64,000 nt of DNA from Isotricha intestinalis (lineage: Eukaryota > Ciliophora > Litostomatea > Vestibuliferida > Isotrichidae), in the NCBI GenBank assembly GCA_023807065.1, contig JAJJLU010003472.1:1-64000 (forward strand), written 5' to 3'. Below the pieces are notes generated by a model. That model was not told where the DNA came from. It worked only from the letters and a program-made list of their open reading frames with translations, and searched no databases. Within the stretch, counting starts at the first letter, position 1; every line of letters starts with the position of its first letter. The translations under genes and the position numbers were made by a program. Shown in pieces: positions 1 through 14,800 of this stretch.

Positions 1-122
1 ATTTTTTTTGAAAAAATATTATTTTTCAAAATAATATTATTTAAGAATTCTGAAATTCATATTATAACATTTTTTTTTTATTTTTAATTTATATTTAAAT
101 AAATAAAAAATCCAATAAATAA

Positions 123-3100
123 ATGTCTGAAAATGAATTTCTTCTTTATGAAAAGGATGAAATGCCTTTTTTTTAGAATATTTATTTATTCAGCATATTT
201 TAGTATCAAATCAAGGTAATTCTCAATTTGAAGCATTTTTTCTTTTAAGTTTTTATTATATTCAATTAATATCAGGATATTTTTCTCCTCAATTAGGATT
301 ATTAAATGATAAAAATACAATAGATAAATATTTATTATATATAGAAAAAATAACAAGATTAAAAAATTTATTTAGAAATTCAGTATATGGATATAAAGCA
401 GCATGTTATTTTTTAATATCAATTCTTTTTTTTGTAGGAATTTATTATGGAATTTTAATTACTCAAGTGACAAAAAAATCTTTTTATGATGTGAAGTCAA
501 AAATAATAAATCCATTTATAAAATTATATATGTATGTTTTTTATAATATGATTTTAGATATGGGAATGGCACATTTTTGTTTTAAGGGAAATATTAATGA
601 AATTATTCTTGGAATTAATTGTTCATTTAAATCTGATCCTGTTTTTTCTATTTCACTTTTAATTTGTTTCGTTTATGTTATTATTGTTAATATTGCTTGT
701 CAAACATTTAATATTGATTCTTTTTATTTATCTTATTCTTACTTTGCTAAAGTTGCTAGTAAATATGATATTATTATGATATTTCATTCTTTTTTTTATT
801 CTTTATTCCTTAATGAAAAAGGATTTTCTAAATATTTATTTTTGATATATAATTTTATAATGTCTATTTTTATTTATAAATATTATTTTTATCTTCATTT
901 ATATTTTGAAAAATCTGTTTTTATATTAGTTGGTATTTATCATACTTTATATGTTTGGGTTTCTTTTTTATTTTTAATATTTTATATTATTCCAATAAAT
1001 AATTTAGGTTTAATTTTTCTTCTTTCAGGAATATTATTATGTATTTATTGTTATAGTTCAGCAATTAAAATAGATTTTATATTAATGTACAAAACTCCAT
1101 TTAATAAAATAAAAAATAAATATCATGCATTATATTTCATTAAAGAAATAATCAGACAAATAAATACATTTGATGAAGATGAAGAAAGGAAAACTTTATT
1201 ATATGGAATATTAGAAATACATAAAATTGAATGTCCTAATCCAAATTGTGTTTCTAAACAAAAAACAAAAATCTATCTTCCTAAAACAGGAGAATGGTCT
1301 TTGGATGGAGATCCTTCAATAAAAGATAAAATATTTTTATATCATTTTGTTATTTCTTTAGTTAGTTATTGGCTTCTACAAAATGAACAATTTCCAGATA
1401 TGCTAATTAATTTATCTTTATATTATTTAAAAATTATTGGTAATGTTTGTTTAAGTATTTATACTTATAAACAAGTTAAAAAAATGCCAATGACTCAAAT
1501 GGAATTTTTTTCATTTATGAGATTAAAATTTATTATTAGGAATCATCTTGCTCAAAATTTAAAAGCAAAAAATAAACCTGTTTTTAATTTAGATGAATTG
1601 AATTCTACTTTATATTTTAAATATGAAGAATTATCTAAATCTTTCATTCAAGAAATTACAAATGATGTTAATTATTCTCTTACTTTTTGGAGTAATTTAA
1701 AAAATAATGTTAATTCAATTAATTATAATGAATTTTTTTTATTAACAGAAAAAATAAGAAAAACTAAATTAAAAATTACTAAATTATTTAATGAATTATT
1801 TAATATTTATAATAGAGCAAATGAAATTTTTGAACTTTATTTATCATATATAGATATAATAAATAATGATTATTTAGTGAAAAGAAATTTAGAAGTTTTA
1901 AAAAGAAAATATGAAAGACAAACAGTAGATTTAATAAAAGTAAATTATTATAATATTTTATTTGGAAAAGAAACAGGAATTTTAATTGGAAGTGGAGATA
2001 AAGGAAAAGAAGGAATGATAATAACATCAAATAAAATAATTTCTGATTTTTTTGGTTATTCACAAGAAGAATTAAAAGGAAGATATGTAAATATATTAAT
2101 GCCAAAAAATTTATCTAAAATTCATTCTACTTTTATTTCAAAATATTTTGAAATAGGAGAAAAAAATATTTTAGGTAAAAAAAGAATAAAAACTTTTGGT
2201 AAAGATAAAGATAATAATGTATTTTTAATAAGAATAATGTTAAATATATTTCCAATATTAAATGATTCAATATCATTTATAATAATGATAACAAAAGATA
2301 AAAATGAGGATTTAATATTATTAGATAATTATTTTGATATACAAGGAATATCATCTCGTTTAATGTATAAATTAAATATAGATAACAAAGAATTATTTTC
2401 AAAATTTAATATTCCATTTTATGCAATTTGTAAACAATTTGTAGGTTTATATAAAAATATGAGTGTAAAAAAGAAAAAAAAGCTTCAAACATCATCATCA
2501 TGTGTTCCTCAAAAAAAAAATATAGAAGTGAAAAAAACAAAAAGTTTAATTCAAAAAGATTTTAAAGAAATAGTGAAAAATAATGAATTTTATACACCAA
2601 CAACAATATTAGATTCTGGAATAAGTGTAGAATTAAATAATTCATTTCATAATAATTTAGCACAAATGCAAAATTCAACCAAAGAAGATAATAAATTAAA
2701 TTCAAACACTCCTTTTCAAACTCCAAATAATCAAACACCAAATATAGAAACTCCAGATGATAGAAATAATTATCAAAGGTCTGTTTTTTTTAGACAAAGT
2801 TTAAATGATAAAAGTAATGATAAAATAAATGATAAAAATTTAGTTATTGATGATATTTCTCATTTTCCTCCTCCTCATTCATTATTAGATTCTAATGAAA
2901 ATATTGAATTAGAATGCGAAATTAGAATTCCTTATTTTATATTAAATTATAGGAATAATATGAAGAATAATCATCATGAAAAAGAAGAAAATGATTTTAA
3001 TTTAGATTCTATTCTTGAAGATGGAAATGAAGAAAATTCTTTGGATGATTCTTATATTGATGATGATGAAAAAAATTTAATGAAAGAAGAATCTATTCCT

Positions 3101-5782
3101 AAAAATAAAGTTTCTAATAATAATAATACTCCTGATATTAATAGTAATACTAATATAAATAATAATAGTAATAATGATATTAATGCTAATAGTAAAAATA
3201 ATAGTAGGAATAATCTTATTGAAGTTAAAAAGAAAAGTATAGTTATTAATAATATTAAAAATGATTCTATTAAAAGTGAAGAAGAAATTATTTTTATTAA
3301 TAAAATTAATAAGTATAAAATATTATTTTTAAAAAATGATTTTAAAGAATTGAAAGATTATATTCATTCATGTAATAATGAAGAGAATATAACATTAGAA
3401 AATAAATTTAATTTAATTTTTGAAAAATGTCATTTTGGTAAAAATGAAATAGCATATTGTATAAAAGTTTATGAAAATAAAGAATCAGATGAATTTATGG
3501 ATGATGAATATGATGAAGAAGAAATGAATAATTTTGTTTCTCATGAAGGAAAAGATAAAGAAGAAATAAGATTTGATAAAAAACAAAAAACAGAAAGTTT
3601 AAGAAAAATATTTTCAATATTTCCAGAAGATAGAAGAGGATTAGTAGCATTATATTCAGAATTTTTAAAATTATCAAATGAAGAACAATATTTTAAAGAA
3701 AGATTATTAAAATGTAAAGAAGAAATTATAAGAAATTCTGTTTGTCATGGAAATACAAAACAAGAAACTTTAATGGATGATGAAAATTCTTCTCAAACTT
3801 CTGCAAGTTCATATAATGAAGATTTATCTAAAAAAAATAGAATTGAAGAAATAAGGAATAATGCTCTTAAAAATGTTTCTAGTTTTTATATGTTAAAATA
3901 TTATAGTGTTATTCTAATTATTATTATCTCTTTATCTTTTACTTTTCTAATTATTATTTTAAAATTATTTGATAAATTATGTAATAATTTAACTGAAGTT
4001 ACTAATATTAATAATAAATTATATCAAACTACAAATTGGATTACTTTTCTTTTATCTTCTTTAATTTCTCTTGATACTTTATTTATAATGGAAAGTAATA
4101 CTTCAAAATATAATACTATTAAATATAAAACTTATATAACAGATAAATCAGAATATATTTATACACTTCAAAATTTATCTCTTGTTTGGATTGAAAATAT
4201 TGCAACAAATTTTTCTTTAGTTGAAAAAGCTATTGCCACTTTTACTGAAGAAAGTAGAAATTTATTATGGGAAAAAGAAGAAGTTTATAATATTTTTCAA
4301 ACATATAATTCATTTGAACCTTATCCTTTTGCCCTTTTTCAAATTTTATCAAATTCTAAAGATTTATTAAGAGAAAATACTTTTATTGATTTAATTCTCA
4401 ATTATAATCAAAATGATTTAAATTATATGATTTTAAATCAAATTAATTATCAAATTGGAATGTCTGTTAATAATGTTTTTAGAAAATTTTTACCTAATAA
4501 TATAGAAAAAGTTAAAGAATTACCTAAAATTTTACAAAAATTTAATAATCATTCAATGGTAAATATTAGAAATGCTATAATAATATATGGAACAATTAAT
4601 GGTTTTTTAATTATTTTATATACTTTTACATTATTTAAAACAAATAAAAATATAGATGAAGGATTTGAGAAAGTTTCAAAAATAAAACTTGAAAAAATTG
4701 ATGAAACAATAAAAAAAATAGAACAATTTAATACAATATTAAAAAAATTTATTGAAGTGAATTATAATGAAAATTCATATTATTTTGATACAAAAACAAT
4801 ATTTGAAAAAGAAGAAGAAAGTAATTCTCATTCAAGTATTTCAATGATAAATCAAGTGAAACTTCCATATAATAATCAAGATGGTAATTTACGATTATAT
4901 AATGAAGAGCAGAATAAGAAAAATAATTTATTAGTAAGTGAATTAGGAAAAAAGCAAAGTTTACAATTATTTACTTGGAGTTATTTACAACCATTAATAT
5001 TAACAATAATATGTATTGAATTTATAGTATCAAATTTAACAGTGACAAAGAATATAATATCATCAACAAATGAAATAATAGATATACAAACATTTTTATA
5101 TGAATTAGTTTTAGCAGCTTCAACTTCATTATTAGATTTAAAATATACTTTAACTTATTATAATACTGAAAATAATATATCTTTTATTACTCAAACTTCA
5201 CATTATTCTCTTCAAGTAGTTGTTACAAAAATTGCAAAATTTGATGAAATTTTAAGTTTATATAATAATATGCAAATTAACATTTGTGATGCTTCTTTTA
5301 ATAAAAATGAAAATTTAAAATATGAAACTTGTTCAAAAGATTCCATTGTTCAAACTGTTAATAATACAAATTCAATATTTAATTCTATTGAAACCCAAGT
5401 TGAAGATCTTTTACAATTAATGCAATATTATATTTCTGTTAATAAAGAATATGATACTAAATCATTATATAATGAAACTGTAATTAAAGATTGTGAATAT
5501 TTATATTATAATTATTTAGTTTCTTTCATTGATAATATTGCTTCAGCAACTTTACATAATCAGAAAAAACAATTAGATCGTCAAAGAAAAATTGCAATTA
5601 TAATATATGTAATTGTGATTGTTGAAACTATTATTTATTCTGCTTATATTTGGATTATTTTTTTAAAGAAAATTATTTATTTATTATCTGTAGCTAGATG
5701 TATTTTAAGAATTATTCCTATTTCTGTTATTTATTCTACTCCTGAAGTTGCTAATTGGATTGAAAATAATTTTAATAGTTAA
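123..5782 (+). CDS. TmcB-like multi-transmembrane PAS protein, with a frame break near its 5' end
   Basis: Large integral membrane protein with a cytoplasmic PAS sensor domain, of the TmcB-like / PAS S-box family that is expanded in ciliates. The main open frame runs to TAA at 5780-5782. N-terminal hydrophobic segments lie at about 200-1100, followed by a family motif with paired cysteines (IHKIECPNPNC, about 1217-1250). A PAS domain (FFGYSQEELKGRYVNILMP) lies at about 1975-2300. A long Asn/Asp-rich linker follows (2480-3850), then four further membrane segments at about 3890-3970, 4570-4640, 4985-5050 and 5590-5670. The first in-frame non-ATG start is GTG at 467, but homologous sequence continues upstream to about 176. 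The only upstream ATG (123) is in another frame and meets TAG at 174 inside a T8 run. I start the gene at 123, assuming a one-base homopolymer error or a -1 shift. A paralogue begins at 61822. Ligand and exact role are unknown. Confidence 0.8.
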
Positions 5783-5852
5783 ATTAATATATATAATATA
5801 AATATATATAGTTATTATTTAAATTTTATTTTTTTAATTAAATTATTATTTT

Positions 5853-8800
5853 TTAATCTTCACATTTTTCTTTCACTTCATTTTTACTTCTTACTATGTC
5901 TTCTATTAATTTATCATAATTAATAGCTAAATAACTTTTATTTTTCATTGAATATAATTTAATTATATAATCTTTACCAAAAGAAATTAATCTTCTAGAT
6001 TTATTTTTAATTTTAATGCTTCTTTCAACTTTACAATTTATATCATCAATAATTTCTTTTTTACAAAAATATATACAATCATCTTTTTCTTTTTCTTTTT
6101 CTTTTTTTTTTTCTTTGTCTTTGTCTTTGTCTTTGTCTTTGTCTTTGTCTTTATCTTTATCTTTACCATTTTCATCTTTATCTTTATTTAATTCTTTAAT
6201 TTCTTCAATATAATCAATATCATAAGAACTAAAATGAAGAATTAATACTTCTTTAAATTTTAATTCTCCAATATATCTAACGACTAAAATTCGATCATTC
6301 CAAAATAAAACAATAACTTTATGACAATTATATTCTCCAGGTATAGCTAATTTAACATTTTGAGATTTAGTTTTAGAATGAGCTTTATCAATACAATTTT
6401 TAGCAAAAGAAGCTAAAGCATCAATACTATTATATTCCTTTAAATTAAAATCTTTAATTTCTCTTGGAAATCTTGCATAAACTTTTATTCTTTCAGATAA
6501 AGTATCAATAACTGAAACTCCTAAAGTTTCAAAAAATTTAGTAATTAAATCAAAAATTCCACAAATTGGTTTCCAGAAAAATCCAATTGCAATTATTATC
6601 ACTGAAATAATAATAGCAATTAAAAAATGGAATTTTTTAAAATAAATTTTTGGAACATAATAAATTTGGGCAATAAGAAAACAAATAGCCCATCCTAATA
6701 ATTGAAAAGAAAGTGAAATTCCATTTCCTAAAGATTTAACACTTTTATTCATTAAATCTGTTCTTTTTTTTTTATATTTTTCATCAAAAGTCATCATTGC
6801 AAAAATTCTTCCAATTGTTGCCATCATTTTATAAGTTAATATAAAAAATCCTCCAATAACAGTAGATGCATTTTCATATCCTGAACGATAAATTTCTTTA
6901 AAACTTTTTTTTGTTTTATATTGTTCTAAGGAATTTTCTCTATTTTTCATTGTTGATAAAATATTATTATTTAAATTTTCCCATAATTGAAATGATGAAA
7001 TACTATGAATTCCTCCTAAAGCTTTTATTAATTCTCCTATAAATTGTTGAAACAAATACGAAAAAATTTGATTTATAAATGCATTTGTTGATTGATATAT
7101 ATTTACTTTTATATAATTTGGAAATGAAAATATTGATGATTCTAAATTTAATATTCTTAATCCTAATTCTTCTATTAATGGCTTTAAAAAAAGAAATGAT
7201 GATGTTTCTAAAAATAAATCTATATTATCAAATTTTAAACTAAAATATGTTTTTATTTCATCTAAACAAAATAATTTCACATGAATTCTACTTTCTGGTG
7301 TTATTAAAGTTTGATATCCATCAAGTTTTACATCATCAATTTCATGAACATAATCTCTTAAATTTTTAGATGAATTTATTTTTTTATTATCAAAAGCCAT
7401 TCTAATTTTAATAATAAAAGAATTTAAATTTTCTAGAAATTTATTTTCAAGTTTTATATCAATTGGCATCATTGTAACATAAATTAAATCAACTTGATAT
7501 AAATCAGCATTAACTTGGAAATTATTTAAAACAATAGAAAAATTAGAATAATATTTATCTCCACTAAATCTTTTATCACTTAAAGGAGAAAAAACAATAG
7601 GATAATATAATCTTGGAGTATAATTATCAATTTGATATTCTTTAATTTTTAATATAATTTGTTTATAAATAATAGTATTATCTCCACCATAAGTTTTTTG
7701 TAAATAAATGTAAAGAGATTTAAGCCAAATATACATAAATTCATTATGTTTCATAATAAAACTAATACAAATATTTTCAATATTAAAAAACATATGTGTT
7801 TTAATTTTCTGTTCATCATCTTTATTTTCTTTTTCTTTTTTTTCTAGTAATTCAACATAAATACATTTATTTTTAACATGTTTAGTAATAACAAAATTAT
7901 TAGAAAAATCTCTAGCTTTCCTAATATATAAGGTAATTTGATCAACTAAAATATTAGTTTCATCCATAGAAACACAAAACATTTCATATTCTTTAATTCC
8001 TACTTTCATATAAAAATTTCCACTATATTTTCTCTCACATATTAATTGAGGATTATGAAATTCAAAAATTAATGGTTCTTCACCTTCTTTTGTACATTTA
8101 AGTACCAAAGAATGTTTATATAATTCATATTGATATTCATTCTTTCTATCTGTTATTCTTATTTTTCCTTTTGCCACACAATCATCTATTATATTTTCTA
8201 AATAATCTTTTTTGTTATCTGATATTATTCTCTGTTCAAACTTTACATCTTTTTGAATTTCATTTGGGTCAATTTCAAATTTTGCTCCAAATACTTTGAT
8301 TTCTAATATATTTGTATTTTTCTCTTGATCATATAATAATGGTTCTTCCCATGTATATAATAAAGTTGAAGGGATTGAATTTTGATTTGTAATGTTTGAT
8401 GTTAAATCTTTCTGTGTTTTATTATTTATTATTTTCTTTTCATTATTTATATTTTTTGGCTCTATATATTCTTTTAAACGATGAGAAATTATTTTTTTTT
8501 CAATTCCAAAATCTTTATCTAATTTTTTATATATATTTAATATTTCATTATTGTTATTATTTATATCTTCTTTCTGTTTAAATTCTACTGGTTTATTATT
8601 TAATTTATTTATTATACAATATGGATATTGATTTACATTTTCTTTTTGATTTAATACTACAAATTTATATCCATTTATTTCTACTATCTTTGCTACTAAT
8701 AAAGGTTCTTTTTTTTTCTCTCCTAATTGAAAATAAAATTCTTTATTTTTTAATTCCTCTTGAGAAAAATCAATTAAACCACTAAAATTTGTTCTATCAT

Positions 8801-11800
8801 TATTAACATATTTATCTTCATAACTTAATTGAACATATGAATAATAGTTTACTTTAAAATTAAATTTTGAACTTGACATTGCTTTTAATGTATATGATTT
8901 TATTTTATTATTTTTTTGAATTGGTAAATAATAAATATATATGTCTTTATTTGTTTGATTTAAAATATAAATTGAAGCTGTTATATATATTAAAGTTGAT
9001 TTTTGTAGTAATTTGATTTGTAATGAAAAAGTTAATTTTTGTTCTCTTTCCTCAAAATTTTCTTGTTCTTCTTCTTCTTCATTTAGATTTTTAGATTCTC
9101 CTGTTTCATTTTTTTCTCTGTCTTCTTTTTTTACTTTTATATTTTTTTCTCCAAATAATTTTTTTATCATTGATTCTTTTGGTGTTAAATCTACTGTAAC
9201 TCCTCCTAATTTGGAAATATCTAAAATTTGAACTTTTTTCCATTGAAATTTTAAATTTTTCAAATTTTCAATTTTTAAATAATCATTTCCCTTTCTATTT
9301 TCAAAATTATTGTCGGGGTGAGCATTTTTAATTTTTTTTTTTTCATTTTTATTATGATTATCAATAGAAATTTCATTGTCAATATCAATTTCATTTATAT
9401 TCTCATTCTCATTCTCAATATCATTATCATTATCAATATCATTGTTACTTTTTTTATCATTATCATTTAATTCATTTTTTTCATAAATAGGATATCTTAC
9501 ATTTCCAATTTCAAAAGAAAAATGATTATTTTTTGAAGGATTAAACATTACTACTCTATTTATATCAGTTTTTTCTAAATTTTGTTCATTTTCTTTATTA
9601 TCATTATTATTAACATCTTTATTTTCATCTTTATTTAAAGAAATAATATTGTTTTTCTTTTTTTTACAAAAAAGAGTCTTAACATAATCTTTATGTCTAA
9701 TATCTAAAATAAAATCAGAACAATTTAAAAATAAGAAAGGACAATAAAAATAAGAATTAAAAACATAATTTTCATTAACTTCAATAGAATAAACAAAATA
9801 ATTTCCTTTTTCAGAAGGAATAGTTAAAGTAGTATTTTTAATAATTCTAGGAACAGATATAATATTATCATTTAATTTTTTGAAAATTTTAATAATTGAA
9901 TTAAAAAAGAAAGGTTTTAAATTAAATATAATTTTATGATTTTCATTATTATCTTTATCTTTTTTAATAATAAGTGATTCATTATCATTAATAATATTTC
10001 CTTCAACACTAATTTTATAATTTAAATATGTTTCTCCTTTTTCACTTAAAATAAAAGGTTCATAAATACTCATATAATCACCAGAATTAATTTTAGTTTC
10101 TAAATTATATAAATAATTTTCATATTGAGAAACTTTTTTTTTACTTAATTTATAATTTACATATTTACATTCTAATCCATAAACATATTGTTCTTGAATA
10201 CAAACAATATCTTTTTCTTTTTTTTTTCTTTGAATAATAATATTTTGATTTTGTTCTTTTAAATAATTTTCAATATCAATAGTTTTAACCATATTTTCTT
10301 CAATAGTTTCTTCATTAGGTTCTTTAGAATTATAATCTAAAGGAATTAATTTTTTGACAGTTAAACTTCGAGGTAAATTATTATAAAATCTCATAATAGG
10401 AGATAAAACATAAGTAATATCACTTACAATTTTAGTAGTTCTAAAATCATCATTTTTATATATTCCTCCTTGTTCATATTTATATTTTTGATATGCTTTT
10501 ATAAAATCTATTTTTTCTTTTATTTGCTCAGATAAAAATTCATTTTCTAAATGTTGATATTTTTTAATTATTGTAAATATTATATCATCATGAATTGGAA
10601 TTTTATTTAATTTTTCTTCATCTGCTTTTATTTCTTTTATTGGACAATGTGCTATATAAATTTTATTTTCATCAGAATCTTCATTTTTTGATTGGAAAAA
10701 TAAATCTGAATATGGATAAACATTATTTCCAAATTTTATTAAATTTTTTCCTTGCATCATTGGTTTTATTAATATTTCTTTTATATTTTCTAAATCTGAA
10801 GGAGGAATAAAATAATATTTTCCTGGATTTAATATTATTTTACTTTCTAATTTCTTTGATTTTTCTTTTAAAATAAATTTTATTCTTACAGGAAAATCTA
10901 AATCATTTTTTATTCCTTCATTACTTCTAAAAGTAACTAATTTTCTAGAACTTTTAGAATCAATTTCTATTTCGCAAACTAAGAAATTTTCTCCTTTTAA
11001 TAATATTGAATTTTTATTATCAAATATTTTTTTTAATTCTTCATTTTCTTCTCCTTTATTAATTTTTATTTTATCTTTTGTTAATTTTTGAATATAAAAA
11101 AATTTACTTGGTCTTTCTATATTATATACATTCCAATCTGTTGAATATATATTTTGACTTTCTGTAAATTTTCTTTGAGAATAACAAAAAGGAGAATTTG
11201 AACCTGAATTTTTTTCTGGAATTTCTATATTTTCTTGAAATAATACTTCTAATTCATCTTTATCATGAATATTTTTTGATGGTCTATATATAAATTCAAA
11301 TTTTTTTTTATCTTTCTCCTCTTTCTTTCTAAAAATAAATTTTTTATTTTTTTTCTTATTTGTATTTATTTCATTTTCATTTTCTTCTTCTTCTTCTTCT
11401 TCATATTCTTCTTCTTTAATTTTAAAATTTGAATTTTCTTTTATTAACATTTTATATTCTGTTAAATTTAAAACAGTTAAAGTTTTTTTTTGATTAACAT
11501 CATTATCTAATTCTTTTTTTTTCATAATTTCATCAATTCTTATATAATCTTTTTTTAAAATATTAACATTTTCCATTAATCTTTCATTTAAATTAATATT
11601 TAAAGAATGAAAACTATTTTGTCTACAAATTTTATTTAAACCTTCAAAAGTAGGTTTAAGTGATAAAATATCAAATTTAATAAATTTATTATTTTTAGAA
11701 GTTAAAAAAGTAAATTTTCCTGGCATCGGTTCTATAACAGGTTCCCAAAAACTTTTTTCATTTATTGGTTTTAAATTATGATATTTTTGATTATTTGATA

Positions 11801-14800
11801 AATTATTAAATTGTATATTATCATTTGAATTATCTGCTTCTAATACATCTTCTAAAGAATTTGTTTTATTATCATAAAAAAAAGAATTATTTGGAAATTT
11901 TGATATATTATTTTTATTGTTGTTTAATTGATTTGAATTATGATAATTTAATCTTAATAAAAATTTTATTAAAAGCTCACTCGTAAACAAATATTTTTCT
12001 TCATTATTTTCATTATTATTATTGTTATTATTTAAATTTGAATTTTTTTTCTCTAAGTTTTTATTATTTATTTCTTCATCATCATCCATGAATATTTTTA
12101 ATCCTGTTGATTTTTCAGAATATCTTTCTAATAAATTGTTTAAACCTTTATTTAAAATTTGATTATTAGGATTATTATTATAAATAAACATAAATTTATT
12201 AATTAACAATTGAAATAATTGAGCATTAAATTGACTATCACATAATCTAATATCCATTTCATTAATATAAATCCCATATGCAGTTTTGTAAATAATATTA
12301 TTAAATTCTGTTTGAATATATAAAGAATGAAGAATATATTTTGCATTATCTGAATAATTTTTTGATATTTTCGATAAAATATCAATTATACATCTTATTT
12401 GAAGGAAATTTAAATTAAAATATAAAATATTATTTTCACTATTATTAATTTTAGATTTTAATATATGATTTTTTCTTTCAATCTGTGTTTTTAATTTTGG
12501 AACATTTATTTTATTAATTTCTCCAATTGAATTTGAGTTATTACTTTTTCTTAAATTATCATTAAATTCATCATCTAAATTATTATCATTATTTAAACTA
12601 TTACCCTCACTATTAAAATGTATTTGATAAGTATCTTCAGGAATAAAAGAAGGTTCTCCGATTTCTTCTTCCTCTTTAAATTTATATTTAGCAATAAAAT
12701 TTCTATAATTTTGAGGATAATCTTTTTTAACATCAACATCATTATTTAATTTTAAATCATTATCTGAATTTTCTAAAGTTAATACATCTTTTAATTTATT
12801 ATTTTCATCACCATATTTAATAAAATAATAACAAGTTCTATCATTATCTTTAAAGCTTTCTCTTCCTTTACTAAATTGATCAATAATAATTTTAACTTGA
12901 TCTAAAAATTGAATTTTATCTTCTTTTCCATTTAAAAATCCTCCTTTAATATCAACAATATATTGTAAAAAAGAAGTAAAAGGAGCAATGACTGTATTCC
13001 CTGTTTGATTAATTGTCATTATTAAATCAAAATCTATTTCTATATTATTAAATAACGAATTTATTTGTTGTTGTTGTTGAACTGAATCTGTAAATATTGT
13101 ATTTATTAACATTATACTATTTTTTAATGTTATTATTGTATTTTTTGAATTTTTTAAATTTATTTCATGAAAAACATTTTTTATTTTTGTGTTAGTATAA
13201 TAAAAAAAATATTTACAAAAAAATCTCCACATCGAAATTATTGGTAAAGGAAACATTAAAAATTTCATATTATAAATTTTAATATCATAATTAGTAGGTA
13301 AATCTTTTCCTAAAGTTAATTCTAAAGTGAAACAATTATTTTGACAATTTTCAATTTTTACTAAAGTTAAATCAGGATATTGATTAAAAGAAAGCATATT
13401 TTTATTTAAGTCAATTTTCATATCATTAAAAGAGACATAGAAGTATTTTTCATGAGGGAAAAATCTCATTAATAAATAAAAATCAATAATTTTCATTTCG
13501 CATAATTTTTCTAATTCAAGATCAGGAAAATTTTTTCCAAATTGACAATCAGAATCAATAATATGTTGTTTAGGAGTTTTCCTATCTGTTCTATGAAAAG
13601 AACATTTTGCAGGATAATTATATACATTTATTATACAATCTTCATTTAATAATATTATATCTTGTTTTATTAGAAATTTCTTTAATGAGAAATTATTCAT
13701 AAATTCAAAGTAATTTATTTTATCAAAATAATTTTGAGAACGATTTGAATATTCTGAAATTATTGTTCCTTGTTCACCAAAATTTTCAAACATTAATCTC
13801 ATTAATTCTTCATATACATCCATATATAATTTTATTCTCATTGATTTTATTATACATACTATTTTAAATGTAGATAATATTTCTTCATAATTCTTATTTT
13901 CTAATATTATTGATATGTTATTTATTGTATTTTCTTCTATTGCTTTTTCTTTCCTTTTTTCTTTTTTCTTTTTTTTATTTTCTTTTGTTTCTTTCTTATT
14001 CTCTTTCTTTGAATTAATATTCACTATATCAATACATTTAATTAATTGATTTGTTATGTTTTTATCAACTACTTTTTTAATTTTTATATCTTTAATATTA
14101 ATGTAAAAATCTACTTTTTCAATTCTAAAAGTTTTTTCTTGTTGACTAACATAAACTTTATCTTTGAAATTATTAAAATATTCAATATAATTGTCTTTTA
14201 ATCTATCATTCAAATGTGAACCAAATTCAAATTCAGAAACAGTTGCAATTAATTCATCATTTTTTAAACTATTCATACATATACCAACTTCAGAATCTAT
14301 AACAATAATTTTAAAAGTAAAAGGGATTGTTTCTTTTTGTTTTAAAGAGAAAAAACTATTATCAATATTAATATTAGTAAAATGTCTTTTAGAATTTCTT
14401 TCAAATTTGAAACTATCTCCACTGCTGTTGTTATTATTATTATTATTAAAATTAAATATAGTATTATTATTTAAAGACATATGAGATGTATTTATATGAT
14501 TTGAATTCATTTGTATTACTTTTGATAATCTTCTCCTATCAATTAAATAATAACTTCCTTTATGAATTGAACTTCTTTTTTTTAAACTGGCTTTTTTATG
14601 AATTGTGTCTTTCGAATTTTTTCCATTTTTTTCTTTTACTACTTCTTTTTTATTTGCTTCTTTAAATCTATCTTGTATTCTTTTTTCAAATAATTTATCA
14701 TAATTTGTTTTATCTATTATGTCTTTAAATAATATTCTGTAAAAATATTCTGTTATATCATTTATTACTCTCATTAAAAATACCACCCTTGCTTTTTCAA

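Noticed and set aside
123..180. Recoding of TGA as an amino acid to join the 5' end of the first gene
   Set aside because: The frame upstream of 161 has several closely spaced TGA codons and no coding character.
467..5782. GTG at 467 as the start of the first gene
   Set aside because: Homologous membrane-segment sequence continues upstream in the same frame, and a nuclear gene of this type should start with ATG.
6016..6213. Ser/Leu-rich plus-strand ORF
   Set aside because: Antisense of the Lys-Asp microsatellite in the VPS13-like gene.
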